Below are positions 9,141 to 16,700 of a stretch of 64,000 nt of DNA, in pieces; within the stretch, counting starts at the first letter, position 1, and every line of letters starts with the position of its first letter. A program made the translations under genes and the position numbers. The notes beneath the pieces are model-generated. The model worked only from the letters and a program-made list of their open reading frames with translations, did no database searches and had not been told where the DNA came from. Source of the stretch: Candidatus Aenigmatarchaeota archaeon (GTDB taxonomy: Archaea > Aenigmatarchaeota > Aenigmatarchaeia > QMZP01). The stretch lies in the NCBI GenBank assembly GCA_016185435.1, contig JACPNN010000007.1:45355-109354 (forward strand), read 5' to 3'.

Positions 9141-9148
9141 CTTAAATA
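9141..9148 (+). promoter_or_regulatory. TATA box of bud32
   Basis: CTTAAATA lies 20 nt before the ATG at 9169. This spacing supports 9169, not the upstream ATG at 9133 (which precedes the TATA box), as the real start. Confidence 0.55.
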
Positions 9149-9168
9149 GCATATCAGGAAGGAAAAGC

Positions 9169-9774
9169 ATGGGAGGGAAAGTCATCAGGAGAGGGGCGGA
9201 AGCAATAATATTCCTTGCCAGCTTCGAGGGAAGGCAGGCGGTTGTCAAGGAGAGGGTGAAAAAGGGCTACAGGATTCCAAGGCTGGACGAGTCCCTGAGA
9301 AAGGCCAGGACAAGGATGGAGGCAGGCATCCTGATAAAGGCGATAAGGGCCGGCATCAGTGTGCCGAAGGTGATATCCTCATCTGATTTCTCGATAGTCA
9401 TGGAGCGCATAGAAGGCCCTCTTGTCAGGGAGATAATAAATGAAAAGAACGCAGAAAGCTTAGGCCGGCAGGCAGGCACGGAAATAAGCAGGCTGCACAG
9501 CTTTGGCCTGATACACGGCGACCTGACTGCATCAAATATGATAGTTTCCAATGGCATCCGCCTTATCGATTTCGGCCTGGCAAAAGCCAGCTCAAGGGTA
9601 GAGGATAAGGCAAGCGACATCTTTGTGCTATATGAGACGATGAGAGCATCGAAGCCCTCAATATTCCCTTTGTTCTGGAAAGGGTTTGCAGGCGCATATG
9701 CCAGCGGAAAAGATGCTGTCCTCAGGCAGCTTGAAAAGGTTGAAAGAAGGAGGAGATACAAGCCGCAGGATTAG
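9169..9774 (+). CDS. bud32: Bud32-type kinase/ATPase of the KEOPS complex
   Basis: This 201-residue minimal protein-kinase-fold protein matches Bud32, the KEOPS subunit that supports t6A37 modification of ANN-decoding tRNAs together with Kae1. Visible features are the N-terminal RRGAEAIIF, the ATP-binding lysine in AVVKERVKKGYR, the catalytic loop HGDLTASN and the metal-binding DFG in LIDFGLAK. The kinase insert regions are absent, as expected for Bud32. The start at 9169 is preferred because the upstream in-frame ATG would place the TATA box inside the gene. Kae1 is not fused and is not in the window. Confidence 0.93.
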   Translation: MGGKVIRRGAEAIIFLASFEGRQAVVKERVKKGYRIPRLDESLRKARTRMEAGILIKAIRAGISVPKVISSSDFSIVMERIEGPLVREIINEKNAESLGRQAGTEISRLHSFGLIHGDLTASNMIVSNGIRLIDFGLAKASSRVEDKASDIFVLYETMRASKPSIFPLFWKGFAGAYASGKDAVLRQLEKVERRRRYKPQD

Positions 9775-9845
9775 GCGGTCATAAAGGATATAAACTTTCC
9801 AGCACATTCTTATTGCTATTGAGGGTAAACGTATTTGGGACTGAT

Positions 9846-10493
9846 ATGCAACAACTCAACTGGAGCCCTAGGACAGAGCTGGGGGCAAAGGTGGCCAAAG
9901 GGGAGCTGACCAGCCTGGATTCCATCCTGGAGAAAGGCTTTGTCATCCTTGAGCCTGAGATAGTGGATTCCCTCGTTCCTGACATGCTTAACGAGGTGAT
10001 ATACATCGGGGGCAGCCCGGGCAAAGGCGGAGGGATAAGAAGGACGGCGACAAGGAGGACAGCAAGGATGCACAAGTCAGGCAGGAGATACAAGCTCACG
10101 GCCATGATAGTTGTCGGCGACGAGAAGGGGATAGTGGGCCTGGGCGTGGCCAGCTCAAAGGAGCACAGGACTGCCATAGAAAAGGCCCTGCTGGCGGCCA
10201 AACTCAATGTGATCAGGGTCAGGAAAGGATGCGGCAGCTGGGAATGCTCCTGCGGAGGAGACCATTCCATACCCTTCAGGACAAAGGGGAAGGCAGGAAG
10301 CGTGACAGCGACTTTAATGCCTGCCCCGAAAGGCGTGGGCCTGGTGGCAAGCAATGAGGTGAAGAAGATACTAAGGCTTGCAGGCCTGAAGGACATCTGG
10401 GTTGCCACGGAAGGCCAGACACAGACGAGGCTCAATCTTATTACTGCCATCTTCCAGGCCCTGAAGAACATGAGCAGGACAAAGAGGCTGTGA
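9846..10493 (+). CDS. rps5: Ribosomal protein uS5
   Basis: Archaeal uS5, 215 residues from the ATG at 9846. The N-terminal double-stranded RNA-binding domain contains KLTAMIVVGDEKGIVGLGVA, and the C-terminal domain reads GSVTATLMPAPKGVGLVA. uS5 contributes to decoding accuracy and the mRNA entry site. It starts the visible uS5-uL30-uL15 segment of the spc operon. The start is uncertain: in-frame TTG codons at 9813 and 9819 are nearer the position expected from a GATATAAA box at 9787-9794, while 9846 has a weak upstream GGGA. Confidence 0.96.
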   Translation: MQQLNWSPRTELGAKVAKGELTSLDSILEKGFVILEPEIVDSLVPDMLNEVIYIGGSPGKGGGIRRTATRRTARMHKSGRRYKLTAMIVVGDEKGIVGLGVASSKEHRTAIEKALLAAKLNVIRVRKGCGSWECSCGGDHSIPFRTKGKAGSVTATLMPAPKGVGLVASNEVKKILRLAGLKDIWVATEGQTQTRLNLITAIFQALKNMSRTKRL

Positions 10494-10494
10494 T

Positions 10495-10905
10495 ATGGAA
10501 AAACTCTATGCCGCTGTCAGGCTGAGGGGCCATGTAGGCATGTCAGAGGAAATGGAGATGACGCTCAGGATGCTCAACCTCCATAGAGTGAACAGCTGCG
10601 TCGTACTGCCGGAGACAGAATCAACCCTGGGGATGCTGAAGAAGATTTCAAACTTCATAACCTACGGGGAGATTGACGGAAAAACGCTTGCCTTCCTTTT
10701 CAAAAAGAGGCTGAAGGCTGCTGACAAGGAAGGCATAATCAAGAAACTCGGGTCCCCTGGAAAATTTGAAGACCTTGGCATAAAGCCTGTTTTCAGACTT
10801 TCACCGCCTTCAAAGGGTCTGAAGTCGATAAAGGCTCTTTACCCGAAAGGCGACCTTGGCTACAGGGGAGAGAAAATAAATGAGCTGCTGGGGAGGATGA
10901 TATAA
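10495..10905 (+). CDS. rpl30: Ribosomal protein uL30
   Basis: A 136-residue archaeal uL30 with the N-terminal ferredoxin-like fold (LYAAVRLRGHVGMSEEMEMT, MLNLHRVNSCVVLPET) and the archaeal C-terminal extension ending in PKGDLGYRGEKINELLGRM. It starts 1 nt after the uS5 stop codon and its stop overlaps the uL15 start, indicating translational coupling in the spc operon. It lies on the surface of the large subunit. Confidence 0.95.
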   Translation: MEKLYAAVRLRGHVGMSEEMEMTLRMLNLHRVNSCVVLPETESTLGMLKKISNFITYGEIDGKTLAFLFKKRLKAADKEGIIKKLGSPGKFEDLGIKPVFRLSPPSKGLKSIKALYPKGDLGYRGEKINELLGRMI

Positions 10906-11318
10906 TGGCCGCAAAAAGGGCAAAGTCAAGGAAGATGCGGGGAAGCAAGACGCACGGCTACGGATTCAAGAAGAAGCACAGGGGGAAGGGAAGCAAGGGA
11001 GGCAAAGGCAGAGCAGGACGGTTCGGGCAGAAGTTTCTCCATTACCTTAAAAAGGAAGGCAGGCCCGGCAAGCACGGATTCAAGGGCCTCGGAAGAAGGA
11101 AGCTTGAAGAGAAAGACAGGGCCATAGGCCTTAGGGACATAGAGATGCTGGCAAACAGGCACGGCATAAAGGAGATAAATTCAGAGGATTACGGATACCA
11201 GAAGGTTCTCGCTTCAGGCACTATCACATTACCCCTCACAATAAAAGCAAAGCGCTTCACAAAGAGGGCAGAAGAGAAAATCCTGAAGGCCGGCGGCAGG
11301 GCAGTGAAGGCGGAATAA
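10905..11318 (+). CDS. rpl15: Ribosomal protein uL15
   Basis: A 137-residue uL15 with the basic, glycine-rich N-terminal extension (SKTHGYGFKKKHRGKGSKGG) that enters 23S rRNA, and a C-terminal globular domain with VLASGTITLPLTIKAKRF. Its start overlaps the uL30 stop by one base. In most archaea secY follows directly; here about 1.4 kb of other sequence intervenes. Confidence 0.95.
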   Translation: MAAKRAKSRKMRGSKTHGYGFKKKHRGKGSKGGKGRAGRFGQKFLHYLKKEGRPGKHGFKGLGRRKLEEKDRAIGLRDIEMLANRHGIKEINSEDYGYQKVLASGTITLPLTIKAKRFTKRAEEKILKAGGRAVKAE

Positions 11319-11586
11319 GAGGTCAATTTGTTTAGGCGTTTCGAATCAAAACACTGCCAGAAAACTCATTTAAATAGCAGGCGGCCAATATTTGACTTAT
11401 TATTTGGGGCGATTTTTTATTTAATAAATGTCAGTCGGCCTCTACAATAAAATATTATATTCTCTATTTAAATACTTTATGCTCGCAGGATGCTGATTTT
11501 GGAATAAATTTCAACATATATTTTCAACCACTTTATGTTTTCATAAATGCCAAAAATAAAAATAATTTGGTCGTTTTTGGTCTGTG
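11319..11586. other. Gene-free AT-rich stretch after rpl15
   Basis: No open reading frame of note. It holds a promoter-like element at 11369-11403 that resembles the secY promoter, a second TATA-like element (TATTTAAATA near 11464-11473), and runs of T and A. It forms the left part of the insertion between rpl15 and secY. Confidence 0.6.
11371..11403 (+). repeat. Left copy of the secY-promoter repeat
   Basis: This 33-bp stretch matches 12762-12794 at 28 of 33 positions, with TAAATAGCA, CGGCCAA and TTGACTTATTAT conserved. In the right copy the last bases merge with the secY ATG; in this copy TTATTAT is followed by TTGG and no start codon. It looks like the original or duplicated secY promoter left behind when sequence was inserted. 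Confidence 0.6.
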
Positions 11587-11769
11587 ATGTGTATGAGAAG
11601 GAAGATGGCAAAGGCAGAATGGTGCGGCCAGGAAGGGTGCGAAGAGGCCGTCAAGGAAAAGACGACTGTGACATTGATGGTTATGCCATTCGACGAGAAG
11701 GCAAAAGGCCCATGCTTTAGGTGCGGAAAGAAAGCACTACATGTAGCTTATTTCTCTAAGGCGTATTGA
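11587..11769 (+). CDS. Stand-alone ProRS C-terminal zinc-domain homologue
   Basis: About 60 residues that align end to end with the last residues of ProRS (7637-9091). The shared elements are the Cys pair region (WCGQEGCEE versus WCGDGKCEE), EEAVKEK, a CxxC (CFRCGKK versus CFCCGKK) and the identical tail KKALHVAYFSKAY. All four putative zinc ligands are kept, so the sequence is under constraint or recently copied. The true start could be the ATG at 11587, 11593 or 11605; homology begins near 11600. It lacks the catalytic and anticodon-binding domains. It is either an independent small zinc protein, a remnant of proS brought in with the insertion, or a partial duplication. Confidence 0.7.
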   Translation: MCMRRKMAKAEWCGQEGCEEAVKEKTTVTLMVMPFDEKAKGPCFRCGKKALHVAYFSKAY

Positions 11770-11798
11770 TATTTTATTCCGAATTTGCAATATGTTAT

Positions 11799-12737
11799 AT
11801 GCATTATAGATGGATTTTTTTGTTTATGCTTATCATTGTAGGGTCATATTTTTTTCTGCGTCAACCCACAATTCAGCCTTGTCCTAAAGAAATTGTTTCA
11901 ATGATTCCGCATGTAAAGAGTATTGAGAAATGCTATTCAAACTTGGAGAACATCGATGGCGAAAAAGTGAGGATATGGACAGTAAAAGCAATCAGAAGCC
12001 TTGATTGGGATTTAAGCATGAACCAAGATTATCTAATCCTGGAAAGAAATGTCAGTACGGAAAGACATTACTATCTAATACCCACTGAGAGTGTAATTCT
12101 AACTCCTGAGCGCTATGAAATAAGCGCTGCTTCTTTACAATTGTCTCCAGATGCGAAATGGGTTAGAGGATCTTGTTTTCCATATTCAGATCCTCCTATC
12201 TTAAGATTCAATACAACTGAAATGTGGAGGGGTTATGTCTATGAAGAGTACATCAAAATCAGAAAAATTGATAATGAGTTTTATGCCTATGTGGACATCA
12301 ATCATAATATAGATGAAAAAGGGTGCATATTGCATGGTAAGGCAGATATAGGAATAACAACATCAAAGAACATTGTGTCTATATTGACTAACTCAACCTC
12401 TCCGTTCTCTGTTAATGTCTGCCAACTAGTCGAGAATGAGGAAAGGGATGAGTGCCTGTGCACATTCGCCCTGTATCAGACAAATTTCCAGTTGGATGAA
12501 TTCGTACCCAATGGGCTTAAAGCCATCGAAAACATGAGCAATCATGAATTGGCGAAAGAATGCGAATATCTTATGAGAAATCAGTCAGTTACTATGTCAA
12601 TGGGGAGAAGGGCGGATTATCCAGAGAAGTTTGCACAGATGGAAAATAGATTGATTCCCAAGCTTATGCGGCTTCATGTTTGTTCTGTTTTAAGGAATTT
12701 CAATATCACTTCATCAAAAGTGCCGTGCAGTTATTGA
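11799..12737 (+). CDS. Membrane-anchored extracytoplasmic protein of unknown function
   Basis: From the ATG at 11799 the product has 312 residues. An N-terminal hydrophobic anchor (WIFLFMLIIVGSYFFL) is followed by a long extracytoplasmic domain with about ten cysteines and many NxS/T sequons, as in glycosylated archaeal surface proteins. No family is recognised. It is AT-rich compared with the ribosomal and secY genes on either side and sits inside the rpl15-secY insertion. Its reading frame begins where the zinc-domain gene ends, so the two may be co-transcribed. Confidence 0.55.
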   Translation: MHYRWIFLFMLIIVGSYFFLRQPTIQPCPKEIVSMIPHVKSIEKCYSNLENIDGEKVRIWTVKAIRSLDWDLSMNQDYLILERNVSTERHYYLIPTESVILTPERYEISAASLQLSPDAKWVRGSCFPYSDPPILRFNTTEMWRGYVYEEYIKIRKIDNEFYAYVDINHNIDEKGCILHGKADIGITTSKNIVSILTNSTSPFSVNVCQLVENEERDECLCTFALYQTNFQLDEFVPNGLKAIENMSNHELAKECEYLMRNQSVTMSMGRRADYPEKFAQMENRLIPKLMRLHVCSVLRNFNITSSKVPCSY

Positions 12738-12761
12738 GTCATGAGGTAATCAATATCCATA

Positions 12762-12794
12762 TAAATAGCAATCGGCCAAATATTGACTTATTAT
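12762..12794 (+). promoter_or_regulatory. secY promoter (right copy of the repeat)
   Basis: A TATAAATA box at 12760-12767 lies 25 nt before the secY ATG at 12793, as for a leaderless transcript. The element repeats 11371-11403 with 28 of 33 matches. secY therefore has its own promoter and no longer depends on the ribosomal operon. Confidence 0.65.
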
Positions 12795-14343
12795 GCCACT
12801 TCAAGAGAGTTATGAGGCTGTTCTCAAGAGGCTGCCTGCCATATCAAGGCCTGTCCAGAGGCTCACGTTCAGGGAAAAGATCAGGTGGACACTTATCATA
12901 CTGCTCATCTACGTGATAATGGCCCAGATTCAGGTATTCGGCGTCGACAAGGAAGCGTCCCAGAGGCTGAGGATAGTGGAGATACTTCTTGGAAGCAGCT
13001 TCGGCAGCCTGATGAGCCTGGGCATAGGGCCTGTGGTGACATCAAGCATCATACTGCAGCTGCTCATAGGAAGCAAGCTCATACCCTGGGACCTGAAATC
13101 AGAGGGCGGAAGGATGCTTTTCCAGGGCACGCAGAAGATCCTTGGCGTTGCCTTTTCCTTCATAGAGGCCATAATCTTCGTCAGCTTCGGCACAATAAAG
13201 GCCACAGGCGGGAATGAGATGCTGGTCATAGGCCAGCTCGCCCTGGGCGGCGTTCTCGTCATCTTCATGGACGAGCTGATAAGCAAATGGGGCTTCGGCT
13301 CAGGCATAAGCCTCTTCATAGTGACCGGAGTGAGCAAGAACCTGCTTGTCCAGTCCCTTAACCCGTTCACCAGGGCAGGCACCTTTCCCACAGAAGGCAA
13401 CCCTGCAGAAGGCATAATACCGAATGCAGTTTCAAGCCTCATAGCAGGCAACCCTACAAACGCGTTCCTCTCGCTGCTCCCGCTATTCGCAACTGTTCTT
13501 GTCTTCTTCATCGTTATCTACATAAATTCAGTGAAAGTGGAGATACCCCTTGCGTTCGGCATGGTGAGAGGCTTCGGAAGGCGATGGCCCCTCAAGTTCC
13601 TCTACACGTCCAACATCCCTGTGATCCTTATAGCGGCTTTGCTGGCCAATATACAGCTCCTTGGCAGCATGCTGAAGAACTCAGGCCTGTCATGGCTCGG
13701 CTCATATGACCCGGCAACAAATACAGCTACAGGAATAATATTTTACCTCACGCTGCCCTCCAACAACCCGGCCATAAGCGGCCTTGTGATCAGCATGGCG
13801 GCCTTCGCCCTGGCAGGAATAGCTATAGCTTATGTGGCAAGGCGCTCTGCGCTGAAGATCGGCCTGATCGCAATCGTTATCGGCATCCTGTTCTGGTTCG
13901 GGCTTGTCAGATACCTTGGTCTGACATCGCTCGATATAATAGCGTCCTGGGACGCCAATGCCCTAGACGTCGCAAGGGCATTCACTTACACGCTTTTCCT
14001 CATGGCGGGCAGCGTTGTCTTCGCCTATTTCTGGATGATATCCGCAGGCATGGACTCCAAGAGCGTGGCAGGCCAGATACATTCCATAGGCATGCAGATA
14101 CCGGGCTACAGGCGGGATGTAAGGATTATCGAGAGCGTGCTTGACAGGTATATCCCGGCCCTGGCAGTGCTGGGCGGGGCGACAGTGGGATTCATAGCTG
14201 CCTTTGCAGACCTGACTAGCGCTGTCGGCACGGGGACAGGCCTCCTGCTGGCGACAATGATAGTCTACCAGCTTTATGAGGAGATCGCCGCAAAGCACAT
14301 GGAAGACCTGCATCCCGCCCTGAGAAGGTTTGTCGAGAGCTGA
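12793..14343 (+). CDS. secY: Preprotein translocase channel subunit SecY
   Basis: A 516-residue integral membrane protein with about ten membrane helices. It has the plug and lateral-gate region near GSSFGSLMSLGIGPVVTSSI, the long WGFGSGISLFI segment, the cytoplasmic loop VKVEIPLAFGMVRGFGRRWP and the C-terminal YRRDVRIIESVLDRYIPALA segment typical of archaeal SecY. It forms the protein-conducting channel with SecE and Sec-beta. It is followed by an AdkA-like gene and an EMC3-like gene, which is the usual archaeal order. Confidence 0.97.
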   Translation: MPLQESYEAVLKRLPAISRPVQRLTFREKIRWTLIILLIYVIMAQIQVFGVDKEASQRLRIVEILLGSSFGSLMSLGIGPVVTSSIILQLLIGSKLIPWDLKSEGGRMLFQGTQKILGVAFSFIEAIIFVSFGTIKATGGNEMLVIGQLALGGVLVIFMDELISKWGFGSGISLFIVTGVSKNLLVQSLNPFTRAGTFPTEGNPAEGIIPNAVSSLIAGNPTNAFLSLLPLFATVLVFFIVIYINSVKVEIPLAFGMVRGFGRRWPLKFLYTSNIPVILIAALLANIQLLGSMLKNSGLSWLGSYDPATNTATGIIFYLTLPSNNPAISGLVISMAAFALAGIAIAYVARRSALKIGLIAIVIGILFWFGLVRYLGLTSLDIIASWDANALDVARAFTYTLFLMAGSVVFAYFWMISAGMDSKSVAGQIHSIGMQIPGYRRDVRIIESVLDRYIPALAVLGGATVGFIAAFADLTSAVGTGTGLLLATMIVYQLYEEIAAKHMEDLHPALRRFVES

Positions 14344-14399
14344 ATCCAGATAACAGGCCTTGGAAGAAATTATTTAGATAACCGATATATATTAACTGA

Positions 14400-14810
14400 A
14401 TGCCGATAGTCGTCATAGCTGGCGTGCCTCACACAGAGAAGGACAGCATAGCCTCCATTGTCCTCTCGAGGTATTCGCAAAAGCTTCCCCAGATAACGCT
14501 TATCCATGACAGGCTTGAAAAACAGATAGACATGAAGAAGAATATCCTTCTCATTTCGAATATCTTCTCGAGATATGGGGACTCATACGGGCTTTCAATG
14601 CACCCCACGGTAAAGACGATCGAAAAAGAGATGGTCGTCCTGTTCGAGCTGGAGACAGAGAGGCCTGAGATCAGAGAGTGGCAGGAGCTGAACAGGGCAT
14701 ATGCGGCCGCCCATTTCAGCTGCAGCCTCAGGTTCATCAGGGTGAGGAAAGGCAATATCAACCTTGTCATAAAGGAATTCTATGAGACGCTGAAAGAGGC
14801 CTTCCTATGA
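14400..14810 (+). CDS. Degenerate AdkA-like protein (no P-loop)
   Basis: A 136-residue protein in the slot between secY and the EMC3-like gene where archaea usually carry adenylate kinase AdkA. The start MPIVVIAGVP matches the first strand of AdkA, but the following P-loop (G-x4-G-[GK]-T) is replaced by HTEKDS. HPTVKT fits the HSTIKTP block, and ELNRAYAAAHFSCSLRFIRV fits the C-terminal NRAAAMTYG..VKII block. The segment holding the lid and AMP-binding regions is shortened. It is unlikely to be an active kinase. The open frame, stable operon position and ATGA overlap with the next gene suggest a retained non-catalytic protein. Confidence 0.65.
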   Translation: MPIVVIAGVPHTEKDSIASIVLSRYSQKLPQITLIHDRLEKQIDMKKNILLISNIFSRYGDSYGLSMHPTVKTIEKEMVVLFELETERPEIREWQELNRAYAAAHFSCSLRFIRVRKGNINLVIKEFYETLKEAFL

Positions 14811-15508
14811 TCCTGACGCCATTCCAGGAGCTGACGCTCCTGAGCCTTCTGCTGGCCTTCATAAGCGTCCTCCCGTACAAATTCCTGGTTGACATAAAGG
14901 CCTTCAAGGCAGCAAAGGCGGACATAGATTTCTACAGGAAAAAGATGGAGGAAGCCCAGAAGGCAAAGAAGACGGATGAGGTGAACAAGTTCTTGGACGA
15001 GATGATGAAGGCCAACAAGAGATACCTTTCCTTCACCACAAAGCCCCTTGTTATCTCCGTGCTCATCTTCTTCATAGCATTCGGCTTTCTGTCATCCCTC
15101 TACGGCATCTCCAGCTTCATGGTTTTCCACAATTTTGGGGGCATACAGGCCCAGATAGGGGAAAACAAAACCATTGGGGGCATGGAGGGCTATCCGGTCA
15201 GGCTGGAATACAGGGGCAATGCATATGATTCCATTCTTTTCAAAGACAACGGCACATATTCTATCATAATTGACGCCAATTCTGACGGCGCATTCAGCGA
15301 GGAAAAAAAGGCTGCAGGCGAAGCAGTAAAACTGGACTCCTCGTCATGGGCCTTCGAGGTGATCAATAACAGGACAGTCTTCATGCAGATGCACGCATAC
15401 AACCCCGTCATACCATATGTAGGGCAGAACATCCACTGGTTCGGCTGGTACTTCCTTCTCGTCATCCCCGCCAACATGTTCTTCAGGAAGCTGCTGGGCA
15501 TAGACTAG
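14807..15508 (+). CDS. EMC3/YidC-like membrane insertase (DUF106)
   Basis: This 233-residue protein has the DUF106/EMC3 layout. An N-terminal membrane helix comes first, then a cytoplasmic coiled coil (residues about 30-75, rich in Lys/Glu). A second helix (PLVISVLIFFIAFGFLSSLYG) and a final helix (WFGWYFLLVIPANMFFRKLLG) follow. Archaeal DUF106 proteins act in membrane-protein insertion next to SecY. Between helices 2 and 3 lies an extra extracytoplasmic domain of about 85 residues, beta-like (VRLEYRGNAYDSILF, GTYSIIIDANSDGAFS). It overlaps the AdkA-like gene by ATGA, so it is translationally coupled. Confidence 0.8.
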   Translation: MILTPFQELTLLSLLLAFISVLPYKFLVDIKAFKAAKADIDFYRKKMEEAQKAKKTDEVNKFLDEMMKANKRYLSFTTKPLVISVLIFFIAFGFLSSLYGISSFMVFHNFGGIQAQIGENKTIGGMEGYPVRLEYRGNAYDSILFKDNGTYSIIIDANSDGAFSEEKKAAGEAVKLDSSSWAFEVINNRTVFMQMHAYNPVIPYVGQNIHWFGWYFLLVIPANMFFRKLLGID

Positions 15509-15582
15509 AAAAGAGCTTATTTATAGCCCTGCGGCCAATGAGATAAAGCATAAAATAGGCAGCTCAACAAGAATATCATATC

Positions 15583-15712
15583 CCCGCCTTAGCTCAATGG
15601 CAGAGCATGCGGCTGTATGGCTTAAAAGCCAGGCCACAGAGCGGTCATTTGACTTGAAAAAGGATGACATGCAGTGACCGCAGTGTTGAGAGTTCAAGTC
15701 TCTCAGGCGGGA
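15583..15712 (+). tRNA. tRNA-Tyr (GTA) with one intron
   Basis: The acceptor stem CCCGCCT (15583-15589) pairs with AGGCGGG (15705-15711), with discriminator A at 15712. C1-G72 and A73 are the archaeal tyrosine identity elements. The D arm is at 15592-15606, and the anticodon stem TGCGG/CCGCA is at 15608-15612 and 15678-15682. The anticodon GTA is at 15615-15617, and the T arm (GAGAG, loop TTCAAGT, CTCTC) is at 15688-15704. The intron 15619-15676 sits at the canonical 37/38 site. CTGT (15613-15616) pairs with GCAG (15671-15674) between two 3-nt bulges, a regular bulge-helix-bulge. CCA is not encoded. A TATA-like CATAAAATA near 15549-15557 precedes it. Confidence 0.95.
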
Positions 15713-15825
15713 CTTTTTGTTATTGCTCCATGTATGAGCCTCGAAGAGGCGAAGAGTCCGATTTCGCCGTTAAGTATATGAATATGTAGAATAAATAACT
15801 AACATAAATATGTGAGGTGATTTGT

Positions 15826-16053
15826 ATGACCAATTTAACCCTGGCTGTTCCAGAAGATCTTCACCAGATAATGCTGAAGCACAAAGAGATCAAATGGACA
15901 GAAGTAGCAAGGCAGGCCATGTGGGAAAAGGCGAGAAAATTAGAGCTCATGGACAAACTTCTGGCAAAAAGCGAATTAACAGAGCAAGATGCAGAGGAGA
16001 TAGGGCACAAAATAAAGCATGGAATCGCAAAACGGCATGGTCTGGTTAAATGA
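15826..16053 (+). CDS. vapB: VapB-type antitoxin
   Basis: A 75-residue protein starting [20 protein letters not shown] and continuing [19 protein letters not shown]. This is the archaeal VapB pattern, with a short N-terminal DNA-binding ribbon-helix-helix-like part and a C-terminal helix that wraps the toxin. The ATG at 15826 is preferred over an in-frame GTG at 15817 because GAGGTGA (15814-15820) is positioned as a Shine-Dalgarno site. Its stop overlaps the vapC start by ATGA. VapB neutralises VapC and usually represses its own operon. Confidence 0.85.
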   Translation: MTNLTLAVPEDLHQIMLKHKEIKWTEVARQAMWEKARKLELMDKLLAKSELTEQDAEEIGHKIKHGIAKRHGLVK

Positions 16054-16472
16054 GAATTCTTGCCGACACAAATAGAATAATAGCAGCCTTGGTAAAAGCA
16101 GGTACAACAAGGAACATACTCTTCGATGAGAATTTCGAATTCGTGACACCAGACTACACAATCACAGAAATAAGACAACACGAAGACGAATTGCTAAAGA
16201 AAACAAAATTAACAAAAGAAGAATTCGAACTTTTGCTTGCACTAATTTTCGAGCATGTAACAATTATCCCACTTTCGGAATATGAGGATTTTATTGATCA
16301 ATGCAAAAACGATATAAGCGATCCAGATGACATACCGCATCTAGCGGCCTGTCTTGCGAGCAATGCGTACGGCATATGGGCTCATGATCAACATTTTCTG
16401 GAACAGCGCAAAGCTAAAGTTCTCACAAACATAGATATGCTCAGACTCTCGGGGAAGGCAAAATCGGATTGA
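16050..16472 (+). CDS. vapC: VapC-type PIN-domain toxin
   Basis: A 140-residue PIN-domain ribonuclease-like protein. Expected acidic metal ligands are visible: Asp in [10 protein letters not shown], Glu in [10 protein letters not shown], the Asp cluster in [15 protein letters not shown], and the final Asp in WAHDQHFL. VapC toxins cut specific RNAs, often initiator tRNA or rRNA loops, until bound by VapB. The gene overlaps vapB by 4 nt, the usual TA arrangement. Composition is AT-richer than the core genes, consistent with an acquired module just downstream of a tRNA gene. Confidence 0.88.
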   Translation: MRILADTNRIIAALVKAGTTRNILFDENFEFVTPDYTITEIRQHEDELLKKTKLTKEEFELLLALIFEHVTIIPLSEYEDFIDQCKNDISDPDDIPHLAACLASNAYGIWAHDQHFLEQRKAKVLTNIDMLRLSGKAKSD

Positions 16473-16667
16473 GTTTAACATCGGAATTTGACGAAGTTGA
16501 ATTTCCCACGAGACTCGGCAGCCCTGAGGCCCGAGGTGAAAATTATTTGGGGGAGCAGGGGAAAACGCTTGGCGTTTTAGGCGAAGCCGACCCTGCGAAC
16601 CGTTATCATTGTCAGAATTTGTCGCGAAGCGATGAAGAAATCCGCCGTAGCCCGCCCGCCGGAAAGC
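16473..16667. other. GC-rich spacer with hairpins and a direct repeat
   Basis: No gene is visible. The stretch contains a perfect 7-bp hairpin (AAAACGC/GCGTTTT, 16562-16578), a TCGC-GAA-GCGA hairpin near 16622-16632, and one copy of a 19-20 bp direct repeat (16636-16654) found again after the HEPN gene. Its composition differs from the AT-rich genes on either side, suggesting a recombination boundary. Confidence 0.5.
16636..16654 (+). repeat. Left direct repeat flanking the MNT-HEPN module
   Basis: AGAAATCCGCCGTAGCCCG matches 17879-17898 except for one extra G in the right copy. The two copies bracket the MNT and HEPN genes and their promoter. Confidence 0.6.
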
Positions 16668-16696
16668 TTATATACCAAAGTGAATAATACTATTCA
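16668..16696 (+). promoter_or_regulatory. Promoter and palindromic operator of the MNT-HEPN operon
   Basis: TTATATAC (16668-16675) lies 25 nt before the GTG start at 16701. A perfect inverted repeat TGAATA-ATAC-TATTCA occupies 16681-16696, between the TATA box and the transcription start. A dimeric repressor bound there would block initiation, and the wHTH domain of the MNT protein is the obvious candidate. Confidence 0.55.
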
Positions 16697-16700
16697 TTAA

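Noticed and set aside
9133..9168. Twelve-residue N-terminal extension of Bud32
   Set aside because: The upstream ATG lies before the TATA box, so that codon would not be transcribed from this promoter.
14400..14810. Functional adenylate kinase
   Set aside because: Position and ends match AdkA, but the nucleotide-binding loop is missing, so I do not call it adkA.
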